NCBI GenBank assembly: GCA_004558485.1
Contig: SFCS01000005.1
Coordinates: 1-64,000 of the forward strand
DNA length: 64,000 bases
Source of the DNA: Ruminococcus sp.
Lineage (GTDB): Bacteria; Bacillota; Clostridia; Oscillospirales; Acutalibacteraceae
Direction: 5' to 3'
Position numbers and translations under genes: made by a program. Shown piece after piece: positions 15,641 to 23,224 of this stretch. The notes under the pieces were generated by a model. It did no database searches and was not told the DNA's origin. It saw nothing but the letters and a program-made list of their open reading frames with translations. Each line of letters begins with the position of its first letter. Position 1 is the stretch's first letter.

Positions 15641-17815
15641 TTACAGGTGCAGCACCCGTTCCTTGATCTCCTGCGTTCTGCCCTGGTTCCAGAACTGCGT
15701 CCCGATATAGCCGCAGGTACGGCGTGCGACATTCATCTTGTCCTGATCGGTGTTGCCGCAGTTGGGGCAGCGCCAAATGAGCTTGCCGTCCTCCTCGACG
15801 ATCTCGATCTCGCCGTCATATCCACATTCTTGGCAATAATCGGACTTTGTATTCAGCTCGGCATAGATAATGTGGTCATAGATAAACTTCATGACCTGCA
15901 GCACCGCCTCCAGGTTCTGCTGCATATTCGGCACCTCCACATAGGAGATTGCGCCGCCGGGCGACAGGTGCTGGAACTGTGCCTCAAAGCGCAGCTTTTC
16001 GAAAGCATCGATCTTCTCGGTCACATGTACATGATAGCTGTTGGTGATATACCCCTTGTCGGTCACACCGGGGATGACGCCGAACCGCTTTTGCAGGCAC
16101 TTGGCAAATTTGTAGGTGGTGGACTCCAGCGGCGTGCCGTAGAGACTGAAATCGATGTTATGCTGCGCCTTCCACTGCTTGCAGGCGGCGTTCATGTGTT
16201 CCATGATCTCCAACGCAAACGGCGTTGCGGTGGGGTCGGTGTGGCTCTTGCCGGTCATATATTTGACACATTCATACAGTCCCGCATAGCCGAGCGAAAT
16301 GGTGGAATACCCGCCGTAGAGCAGCTTGTCGATCGGCTCGCCCTTCTTGAGACGGGCGCAGGCGCCGTATTGCCACAGGATCGGTGCAGCATCGGACAGC
16401 GTACCCTTGAGACGCTCATGACGGCACATCAGCGCGCGATGGCACAGCTCCAGCCGTTCGTCAAAAATCTTCCAGAATTTCTCCACATTGCCGCCGGAGG
16501 ACAGCGCCACATCCGGCAGATTGATGGTGACAACGCCCTGGTTAAAGCGGCCGTAGTATTTCGGCTTACCGTTTTCATCCACATACGGCGTCAAAAAGCT
16601 GCGGCAGCCCATGCAGGGATAGCAATGCCCCTCGCCGTTTTTGTCCACCTTCAGCTCCAGCATCTTCTTTTCGCTGATATAATCGGGCACCATGCGCTTT
16701 GCCGTGCACTTTGCCGCAAGGCGCGTCAGATAATAGTACGGCGCATCCTCGGTGATGTTGTCCTCCTCCAGCACATAGATGAGCTTCGGGAACGCCGGCG
16801 TGACCCACACGCCCTTTTCGTTCTTCACGCCCTGATAGCGCTGCAGAAGCGTCTCCTCGATGATGATGGCGAGATCCTTTTTCTCCTGCTCGTTTTTCGC
16901 CTCGTTCAGATACATGAACACGGTGACAAACGGCGCCTGTCCGTTGGTGGTGAGCAGCGTCACGACCTGATACTGGATGGTCTGCACACCGCGGCGAATT
17001 TCCTCGCGCAAACGGCGCTCCACCAAAATACCGATCTCGTCCTCGGTCATGATCCTGCCGACGGCGTCGTTCTCACTCAGCACATCGCGACGGATCTTCT
17101 CGCGGCTGACCTGCACAAAGGGCGCCAGGTGCGTGAGCGAAATGGACTGACCGCCATACTGGTTGGATGCCACCTGCGCGATGATCTGCGTGGCGATGTT
17201 GCAGGCGGTGGAAAAGCTGTGCGGGCGCTCGATCATCGTTCCCGTGATGACCGTGCCGTTTTGCAGCATATCCTCCAGGTTGACAAGATCGCAGTTATGC
17301 ATATGCTGCGCAAAATAGTCCGAGTCGTGGAAATGGATGATGCCCTCGTTGTGCGCCTCCACGATGTCCTGCGGCAGCAGGATGCGGTTGGTGATGTCGC
17401 GGGACACCTCACCCGCCATATAGTCGCGCTGCGTAGAGTTGACGACGGGATTTTTGTTGGAATTCTCCTGCTTTGCCTCCTCGTTGTTGCACTCGATGAG
17501 ACTGAGAATTTTGTCGTCGGTGGTGTTGGACTGACGCACCAGCGTGCGGGTATAACGATAGGTGATGTAGGACTTGGCGACCTCGAACGCACCGTGCGCC
17601 ATGATCTGATGCTCCACCATGTCCTGCACTTCCTCAACGACCGGCGAGCGGCCGAGCGCCTCGCAGGACAGCACCACGCTTTCCGCAATGCGGTGGATCT
17701 GCGTGGGCGTCATACGCGCGCCCTCCTCCACCGTCTCGTTTGCCTTGGTGATTGCGGCGATGATCTTCGTGATGTCGAATACCGCTTCCGAACCGTTACG
17801 CTTGATGATCTTCAT
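15641..17815 (-). CDS. nrdD: Anaerobic ribonucleoside-triphosphate reductase
   Basis: 724 residues. Class III reductase making deoxynucleotides without oxygen. An N-terminal ATP-cone (about 1-95, MKIIKRNGSEAVFDITKI) provides allosteric control; the C-terminus has the zinc site (CQECGYDG and CPNCGN) and the glycyl-radical motif RRTCGYIGTQFWNQGR. Length and ends are normal. It is followed by nrdG and preceded by a near-consensus promoter with candidate NrdR boxes. Confidence 0.97.
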   Translation of the reverse strand: MKIIKRNGSEAVFDITKIIAAITKANETVEEGARMTPTQIHRIAESVVLSCEALGRSPVVEEVQDMVEHQIMAHGAFEVAKSYITYRYTRTLVRQSNTTDDKILSLIECNNEEAKQENSNKNPVVNSTQRDYMAGEVSRDITNRILLPQDIVEAHNEGIIHFHDSDYFAQHMHNCDLVNLEDMLQNGTVITGTMIERPHSFSTACNIATQIIAQVASNQYGGQSISLTHLAPFVQVSREKIRRDVLSENDAVGRIMTEDEIGILVERRLREEIRRGVQTIQYQVVTLLTTNGQAPFVTVFMYLNEAKNEQEKKDLAIIIEETLLQRYQGVKNEKGVWVTPAFPKLIYVLEEDNITEDAPYYYLTRLAAKCTAKRMVPDYISEKKMLELKVDKNGEGHCYPCMGCRSFLTPYVDENGKPKYYGRFNQGVVTINLPDVALSSGGNVEKFWKIFDERLELCHRALMCRHERLKGTLSDAAPILWQYGACARLKKGEPIDKLLYGGYSTISLGYAGLYECVKYMTGKSHTDPTATPFALEIMEHMNAACKQWKAQHNIDFSLYGTPLESTTYKFAKCLQKRFGVIPGVTDKGYITNSYHVHVTEKIDAFEKLRFEAQFQHLSPGGAISYVEVPNMQQNLEAVLQVMKFIYDHIIYAELNTKSDYCQECGYDGEIEIVEEDGKLIWRCPNCGNTDQDKMNVARRTCGYIGTQFWNQGRTQEIKERVLHL

Positions 17816-17876
17816 GATTTTCCCTTCTCCTCATATATGTAAATTGATTTTTTCGCTCATTTCCGGCACAGTTCTT

Positions 17877-17905
17877 ATTGTAGCACAGACATATACCGCT
17901 GTCAA
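17877..17905 (-). promoter_or_regulatory. Sigma-A promoter of nrdDG
   Basis: Minus strand TTGACA (17905-17900), 17-base spacer, TACAAT (17882-17877); about 55 bases of leader before nrdD. Confidence 0.8.
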
Positions 17906-17911
17906 GACGAT

Positions 17912-17960
17912 ACCACAAAATATAGTGGTTATTTTGAAGACGACCACCATATACACATTG
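17912..17960 (-). promoter_or_regulatory. Candidate tandem NrdR boxes upstream of nrdDG
   Basis: A palindromic ACCAC-AAAATATA-GTGGT lies at 17912-17929, and a second degenerate half-matching site (CCACCATATACACATT) lies around 17944-17959, with centres about 31 bases apart. NrdR boxes come as tandem 16-base sites of the form ACACwATATATwGTGT spaced by about three helical turns. Both sit just upstream of the -35 element. Confidence 0.6.
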
Positions 17961-17965
17961 TATAG

Positions 17966-17996
17966 AAAAACGCCGCCTTTTTTCGAGGCGGCGTTT
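17966..17996 (-). terminator. Terminator of the pyruvate kinase gene
   Basis: Perfect 10-base arms (17968-17977, 17987-17996), loop 9; on the minus strand a U5 tract follows (17970-17966). It separates pyk from the nrd promoter region. Confidence 0.8.
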
Positions 17997-18014
17997 CGGT
18001 GTGCGGTCGCGGTC

Positions 18015-19427
18015 TTACACGGTCTCGACCTTGATAATGTTGGTGTTGCCGGATCTACCGTTGGTAATACCGCCGGTAATCACGATACGCTCCCCCTCCG
18101 TCAGCGAGAAGGTCTTTTTCGCCAACTGCAGGGCGGTATAGAACAGCACATCGATGGAGGTATAGCTATCGCACATGACCGGCGTCACACCCCACGACAG
18201 CGCCAGCTTGTGATAGGTCTTTTCGTTCGTCGTCAACCCCAAAATGTCCACGGGAGAGCGGAAGCGGGACACCATGCGGGCGGTCATGCCGGATAGGGTA
18301 CAAACGGCGATTGCTTTGGCGTCGATGTCGATCGCCATGCCGCAGGTCGCATGAGAAATGGCGTCCACCGTGTTGCGGATGCGAAATTCCGCGCGGGCAA
18401 AGCGCTTGGCATAGTGAATGTTCTGCTCGGTGTGTTCCGCGATGCGCGCCATCGTTGCCACCGCCAGCACCGGATATTTGCCCGCGGCGGTCTCTCCGGA
18501 CAGCATGACAGCGCTCGTGCCGTCATACACTGCGTTGGCAACATCGGAAATCTCGGCACGGGTCGGACGCGCATTGTGAATCATGGACTCCAGCATTTCC
18601 GTCGCCGTGATCACCCGCTTGCCGAGCAGGCGACACTTGGTGATGAGGCGCTTCTGAATAGCAGGCAGTCCCTCAAACGGAATTTCCACGCCCATGTCGC
18701 CGCGGCCGATCATGATGCCGTCACACGCCTCGCAGATCTCTTCAATGTTATCGACGCCGGGCTGGTTTTCGATCTTTGCGATGAGGTCCATATTCTTTGC
18801 GCCGTGCTCCGTCAAAAACGCCTGGACATCCAAAAGATCCTGCTTTTGCGACACAAAGGAGCAGGCGATGAAATCCACATCGTTTTCGATGCCGAACAGC
18901 AGATCCGCCTTGTCCTGTTCACTGAGATAGACCTGCTTTAGCACCTTGTTGGGGAAACTCATGCTCTTGCGATCGGACAGCTCGCCGCCGATGCACACGC
19001 GCGTCACGATGTCGTCGCCCCTGACTGCCGTGACCTCAAATTTCAAAAGGCCGTTGTTGAGCAGGATGATGTCCCCCGCCGCCAGCTCCTTCGCAAGTCC
19101 TTTGTAGCTCACGGAAACACGCTGACCGTTCCCCTCCGCGTCGGCGGTGGTGAAGGTGAAGGTGTCGCCCTCATTGAGAAAGATCTTACCGTCCTTGAAG
19201 GTGGAAATGCGATATTCCGGACCTTTGGTGTCGAGCATGATGGCAAGCGGAACACCGCACTCTCTGCGCACCTTCTTGATGAGGTCGATGCGTGCCTTGT
19301 GATCCGCGTGCGTTCCGTGCGAAAAATTCAGCCGCGCCACGTTCATGCCCGCCTCGCACATGGCGACAAGCGTTTTTTCGTCGCTGCACGCCGGGCCGAT
19401 GGTGCAGACAATTTTCGTTTTGCGCAT
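18015..19427 (-). CDS. pyk: Pyruvate kinase
   Basis: 470 residues. Converts phosphoenolpyruvate and ADP to pyruvate and ATP. Recognised by the N-terminal KTKIVCTIGPA, MLDTKGPEYR, the catalytic-lysine segment LIAKIENQPGVDN, IMIGRGDMGVEIP and ARPTRAEISDVANAVYDGT. The C-terminal PEP-utilizer-like extension present in B. subtilis Pyk is absent, so it is the short form. It has its own promoter candidate (19467-19495), an AAGGAG ribosome site and a terminator. Confidence 0.97.
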   Translation of the reverse strand: MRKTKIVCTIGPACSDEKTLVAMCEAGMNVARLNFSHGTHADHKARIDLIKKVRRECGVPLAIMLDTKGPEYRISTFKDGKIFLNEGDTFTFTTADAEGNGQRVSVSYKGLAKELAAGDIILLNNGLLKFEVTAVRGDDIVTRVCIGGELSDRKSMSFPNKVLKQVYLSEQDKADLLFGIENDVDFIACSFVSQKQDLLDVQAFLTEHGAKNMDLIAKIENQPGVDNIEEICEACDGIMIGRGDMGVEIPFEGLPAIQKRLITKCRLLGKRVITATEMLESMIHNARPTRAEISDVANAVYDGTSAVMLSGETAAGKYPVLAVATMARIAEHTEQNIHYAKRFARAEFRIRNTVDAISHATCGMAIDIDAKAIAVCTLSGMTARMVSRFRSPVDILGLTTNEKTYHKLALSWGVTPVMCDSYTSIDVLFYTALQLAKKTFSLTEGERIVITGGITNGRSGNTNIIKVETV

Positions 19428-19466
19428 AGGGCAACGCTCCTTACTGAAAAAACTAGAATCAAGTTT

Positions 19467-19495
19467 AGTATAGCATATTCTGTCCGTTTTAGCAA
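19467..19495 (-). promoter_or_regulatory. Sigma-A promoter candidate for pyk
   Basis: Minus strand TTGCTA (19495-19490), 17-base spacer, TATACT (19472-19467). Confidence 0.6.
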
Positions 19496-19496
19496 T

Positions 19497-19538
19497 AAAA
19501 AATCACGGCACCCCGCAAAAGCTGCGAAATGCCGCGAT
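19497..19538 (-). terminator. Terminator of spoIIID
   Basis: Minus-strand stem from 19538-19530 with 19510-19502 (one G-U pair), an inner 4-base stem, and a U6 tract at 19502-19497, right after the spoIIID stop. Confidence 0.7.
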
Positions 19539-19540
19539 CT

Positions 19541-19795
19541 TTATTTTTTCACCGTGCGGTATTTCTCCCTCGTGGCAATACCGCCGCGGATGTGGCGCTG
19601 CGCCTTGTTGGTGTTGAGTACCACCCGCACCTGCCCATACAGCTGCGGATTGACCTTCTGCAACCGCTGCGAGACATCCTTATGTACCGTCGATTTGGAT
19701 ATATGAAACTGCTTTGCCGCCGCGCGCACGGTCGCGTCGTTTTCAATGATATATTCACCCAGCACAACCGCGCGTTCCTCTACGCCATCCCTCAT
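19541..19795 (-). CDS. spoIIID: Sporulation transcriptional regulator SpoIIID
   Basis: 84 residues, full length. Small DNA-binding protein of the mother cell that adjusts the sigma-E regulon and prepares for sigma-K during endospore formation. The helix-turn-helix ATVRAAAKQFHISKSTVHKD and the C-terminal basic tail RHIRGGIATREKYR are typical. ATG 19795 has GGAG 8 bases upstream and is preceded by a good sigma-E-type promoter (19825-19853). Its presence places the genome in a sporulating lineage. Confidence 0.96.
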   Translation of the reverse strand: MRDGVEERAVVLGEYIIENDATVRAAAKQFHISKSTVHKDVSQRLQKVNPQLYGQVRVVLNTNKAQRHIRGGIATREKYRTVKK

Positions 19796-19824
19796 ACGAT
19801 CAACTCCATCCGCTATGCTGTTTC

Positions 19825-19853
19825 ATCCTATGCGGGGAGACGGCGAAATATGA
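19825..19853 (-). promoter_or_regulatory. Sigma-E-type promoter of spoIIID
   Basis: Minus strand TCATATT (19853-19847), 14-base spacer, CATAGGAT (19832-19825). Compared with the B. subtilis sigma-E consensus (KMATATT, 14-15 bases, CATACAMT) it fits the -35 element and six of eight -10 positions; spoIIID is a sigma-E gene in B. subtilis. Confidence 0.65.
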
Positions 19854-19890
19854 TTTTTCATACCGCTTGCCGAAATTTTCCGTCGGGGGC

Positions 19891-19920
19891 TTGTCGGCGG
19901 TGCGGGATATATGGTATACT
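19891..19920 (+). promoter_or_regulatory. Sigma-A promoter candidate for purB
   Basis: TTGTCG (19891-19896), 18-base spacer, TATACT (19915-19920), about 35 bases before the purB start. Confidence 0.5.
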
Positions 19921-19955
19921 GGATGTGTATATTATAGGAAAAGAGGTCTCCCGTC

Positions 19956-21392
19956 ATGACGGATACACACGACAGCTACATTTCCCCGCTCTCCACACGC
20001 TATGCCTCAAAGGAGATGCAGGCGGTCTTTTCGCAGAATTTCAAATTCCGCACCTGGCGGCGGCTGTGGATCGCGCTGGCGCGAGCGGAGAAAAACCTCG
20101 GGCTTGCCATCACCGACGAACAGATCGCCGAAATGGAGGCGCACCGCGATGACATCAACTATGCCGTCGCCGAGGAACAGGAGCGCCGTGTGCGCCACGA
20201 TGTCATGGCGCATGTCTATGCCTTCGGACAGCAGTGCCCGAAAGCCGAGCCCATCATCCACCTCGGCGCGACAAGCTGCTATGTCGGGGACAACACCGAC
20301 ATCGTGATCCTGCGGGAGGCGTCCCGCATCGTTCTCGGCAAGGCGGCGCTGGTCGTGCAGGCGCTGTCGGATTTCGCCGAACGGTATAAGGCGCTGCCCT
20401 GCCTTGCCTACACGCACTTGCAGCCCGCACAGCTCACCACCGTCGGCAAGCGCGCGACGCTGTGGATCAACGAGCTTTTGTATGATATAAAGGCGCTGTC
20501 CTTCGAGCTTGACCGCCTGCAGCTGCTCGGCTCCAAGGGCACGACCGGCACGCAGGCGAGCTTTATGGAGCTTTTCGACGGCGACGAGGAAAAGATCGAC
20601 AAAATGGAGCAGATGATCGCTGCGGAAATGGGCTTTTCCGGCTGTGTGCCGGTGTCGGGGCAGACCTATTCCCGCAAGATCGACTACTATTTCCTGAGCG
20701 CACTTTCCGGCTTTGCCCAGAGCGCCTATAAATTCGCCGGCGATCTGCGCATCCTGCAATCGTTCGAGGAGATCGAAGAGCCGTTTGAAAAAACGCAGAT
20801 CGGCTCCTCCGCCATGCCCTATAAGCGCAACCCGATGCGCTGCGAGCGGATGTGTGCGCTGGCGCGCTATGTGATCGCGGACGCACAGAACCCCGCCATG
20901 ACCGCGCCGATGCAGTGGTTCGAACGCACACTCGACGACAGCGCCAACAAGCGCATCGCCGTTTCGGAGGCGTTTTTGGCGGTGGATGCCATCCTCAACA
21001 TCTACATGAATGTTGCCGCGGGACTGACGGTGTACGAAAAGGTCATCCGCCGTCGCGTGATGGAAAAGCTGCCGTTCATGGCGACCGAGAATGTTCTCAT
21101 GGAGTCGGTGCGGCGCGGCGGCGACCGTCAGGCGCTGCATGAGGTCATCCGCGTCCACTCCCACGCCGCCGCATGGCGCGTCAAGATGGAGGACGGCAAG
21201 AACGATCTCATCGAACGGCTGGCAAACGATCCCGCCATCCCGCTGACCGAGGAGGAGATCCTCGCGCAGTTTGATCCGCAAAGCTATATCGGCAGAGCGC
21301 CGTCGCAGGTGACCGCCTTCCTCAAAAACACGGTAGCACCCGCCATCGCGCCCTATGCCGACGCCGCATACAAGTCCGAGCTTTCCGTCTGA
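19956..21392 (+). CDS. purB: Adenylosuccinate lyase
   Basis: 478 residues. Cleaves adenylosuccinate to AMP and SAICAR to AICAR in purine synthesis. The fumarase-superfamily signature SSAMPYKRNPMRCER is at about residue 285, with TQASFMELF and an early HLGATSCYVGDNTD. ATG 19956 with AAGAGG upstream. The citrate synthase gene follows after about 80 bases without a terminator that I can see. Confidence 0.96.
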   Translation: MTDTHDSYISPLSTRYASKEMQAVFSQNFKFRTWRRLWIALARAEKNLGLAITDEQIAEMEAHRDDINYAVAEEQERRVRHDVMAHVYAFGQQCPKAEPIIHLGATSCYVGDNTDIVILREASRIVLGKAALVVQALSDFAERYKALPCLAYTHLQPAQLTTVGKRATLWINELLYDIKALSFELDRLQLLGSKGTTGTQASFMELFDGDEEKIDKMEQMIAAEMGFSGCVPVSGQTYSRKIDYYFLSALSGFAQSAYKFAGDLRILQSFEEIEEPFEKTQIGSSAMPYKRNPMRCERMCALARYVIADAQNPAMTAPMQWFERTLDDSANKRIAVSEAFLAVDAILNIYMNVAAGLTVYEKVIRRRVMEKLPFMATENVLMESVRRGGDRQALHEVIRVHSHAAAWRVKMEDGKNDLIERLANDPAIPLTEEEILAQFDPQSYIGRAPSQVTAFLKNTVAPAIAPYADAAYKSELSV

Positions 21393-21471
21393 AAATTTAC
21401 AGATTTGACACAGGTAGAGACGGGGGATGCGGTATACTGATCTATATACTAGGAAAGGGAAAAGCAGACAC

Positions 21472-22827
21472 ATGAACTATTCGGAGATCACCCCCTACAT
21501 CGAAAAACTGGCACATCTTTCAAATGCCAACAACCACATCCGCCCCGAAATGTACGCCGAGCATCATGTCAACCGTGGGCTGCGGGATATGAACGGCAAC
21601 GGCGTTGTCACGGGACTGACGGAAATTTCCACCATCAACGCAAAAAAGACGCTGGCAAGCGGAGAAGTCGTCCCCTGCCACGGGCAGCTTTTTTATCGCG
21701 GCATCAATGTCTATGACCTGGTGACGGGATTCATCGAGGATGACCGTTTCGGGTTCGAGGAAACAGCCTATCTGCTGCTGTTTTCCGCGCAGCCCGATCG
21801 CGGGGCGCTGGCGGAGTTTCAAAAAACGCTTGCCGACTATCGGTCGCTGCCCACCTCGTTTGTGCGCGACATGATCCTCAAAGCGCCGGGGCGCGATATG
21901 ATGAACATTCTGTCCCGCTGCGTTTTGGCTTTGTATGCCTATGACGAAAATCCCGACGACATTTCCATTCCCAATGTGCTGCGCCAGTGCTTACAGCTCA
22001 TTTCCGTTTTGCCGCTTTTGGCGGTGTACAGCTATCAGTCGTTCCAGCACTATCATCAGGGCAAAAGCCTTTTCATCCATCTGCCGGAAAAAGGGCTTTC
22101 CACAGCGGAAAACCTCCTGCGCATCCTGCGGGAGGACGGAAATTTCACGCACCTTGAGGCGAAGATGCTTGATCTGTGCATGGTGCTGCACGCCGAACAC
22201 GGAGGCGGCAACAACTCCACCTTCACCACCCATGTTGTCACCTCGTCCGGCACGGATACCTATTCCGCGGTCGCGGCGGCGCTCGGATCGCTCAAGGGGC
22301 CGCGTCACGGCGGCGCGAACATCAAGGTCGTGCGCATGTTCGACGACATGAAAAACAGCATCGATATTCACGATGAGGGCGCCATCAAGGATTATCTCGT
22401 GCGTCTTTTGAACCGCGAGGCGTTTGACGGAGCGGGGCTTATCTACGGTATGGGACATGCGGTCTATTCGCTGTCCGACCCGCGCGCGGACATTTTGCGG
22501 GAATGTGCCCGTGATCTGTCGCACGAAAACGGACACGAGGAAGAATTTTTGCTGTATGAAAAAGTCGCGTCGCTCGCCCCCGAGGTCATCGCCGAAAAGC
22601 GGAAGATGTACAAGGGCGTCAGCGCCAATGTCGACTTCTATTCGGGACTTATCTATCGGATGCTCGGACTGCCGTGCGAGCTGTTCACGCCGCTTTTCGC
22701 CGTTTCGCGCATCGTCGGCTGGAGCGCGCACCGCATTGAAGAAATTCAGAACGCAGGCAAAATCATCCGTCCTGCCTATATCGGCGTGAAGCCGACCGGC
22801 AGCTATGTGCCGCTTGCCGAGAGATAA
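21472..22827 (+). CDS. gltA: Citrate synthase
   Basis: 451 residues. Condenses acetyl-CoA and oxaloacetate. Catalytic residues of the family can be located: His in LHAEHGGGNNSTF, His in YGMGHAVYSLSDPR and Asp in ANVDFYSGL. An N-terminal extension of about 45 residues precedes the HHVNRGLRDMNG region, as in related clostridial enzymes. The ATG at 21472 is preferred to the upstream in-frame ATG at 21427 because an AGGAAAGGG ribosome site precedes it. In an anaerobe the enzyme would feed 2-oxoglutarate and glutamate synthesis through a partial TCA branch. A terminator follows at 22849. Confidence 0.94.
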   Translation: MNYSEITPYIEKLAHLSNANNHIRPEMYAEHHVNRGLRDMNGNGVVTGLTEISTINAKKTLASGEVVPCHGQLFYRGINVYDLVTGFIEDDRFGFEETAYLLLFSAQPDRGALAEFQKTLADYRSLPTSFVRDMILKAPGRDMMNILSRCVLALYAYDENPDDISIPNVLRQCLQLISVLPLLAVYSYQSFQHYHQGKSLFIHLPEKGLSTAENLLRILREDGNFTHLEAKMLDLCMVLHAEHGGGNNSTFTTHVVTSSGTDTYSAVAAALGSLKGPRHGGANIKVVRMFDDMKNSIDIHDEGAIKDYLVRLLNREAFDGAGLIYGMGHAVYSLSDPRADILRECARDLSHENGHEEEFLLYEKVASLAPEVIAEKRKMYKGVSANVDFYSGLIYRMLGLPCELFTPLFAVSRIVGWSAHRIEEIQNAGKIIRPAYIGVKPTGSYVPLAER

Positions 22828-22848
22828 CAATCCGTTAGTGGGAACCGC

Positions 22849-22881
22849 AACGCAGGAAGCAAATCGCTTCCTGCGTTTGTT
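22849..22881 (+). terminator. Terminator of the citrate synthase gene
   Basis: Perfect 12-base arms (22849-22860, 22866-22877), 5-base loop, T-rich tail (tgtttta). Confidence 0.8.
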
Positions 22882-22912
22882 TTATAAAGCACCCATCCCC
22901 TACACCCCGCAT

Positions 22913-22934
22913 ATAGTAGCATAGATACTACTAT
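22913..22934 (+). promoter_or_regulatory. Palindromic operator candidate upstream of feoAB
   Basis: Perfect inverted repeat ATAGTAG (22913-22919), 8 bases, CTACTAT (22928-22934), ending 17 bases before feoA. Iron-responsive DtxR/IdeR-type or Fur-type repressors bind such palindromes at feo promoters; the exact regulator cannot be named. Confidence 0.5.
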
Positions 22935-22951
22935 CGGAAGGGCTGGACATC

Positions 22952-23224
22952 ATGGATACTCCGCGAACGCTCAAGGATATTGCGCCCGGAGAGCACGCCC
23001 GCGTTTTGTCGCTTGGTTGTACAGGCAGTATGCGGCGACGGCTGCTCGACATCGGGCTTACCGAAAACACACCGGTCACCTGTCTCGGACGCAGTCCGGC
23101 GGGCGATCCCTCGGCATACTTAATCCGCGGCGCTGTCATCGCCATTCGCCGAAAGGACAGCGCCGACATCTTCATCACATCGCCAAAGGAGGTGCCGACA
23201 TGGGACTCACCCATCGCTCCGTAG
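22952..23224 (+). CDS. feoA: FeoA family ferrous iron transport protein
   Basis: 90 residues. Small SH3-like cytosolic partner of FeoB. Typical MRRRLLDIGLTENTPV and YLIRGAVIAIRRKDSADI segments. It starts at ATG 22952 and overlaps feoB by 25 bases, a usual feoAB layout that suggests coupled translation. An inverted repeat just upstream may give iron control. Confidence 0.93.
   Translation: MDTPRTLKDIAPGEHARVLSLGCTGSMRRRLLDIGLTENTPVTCLGRSPAGDPSAYLIRGAVIAIRRKDSADIFITSPKEVPTWDSPIAP

Noticed and set aside
21415..21456. TTGACA and TATACT upstream of the citrate synthase gene as one promoter
   Set aside because: The boxes are 22 bases apart, too far for a sigma-A promoter; read-through from purB or another start is as likely.
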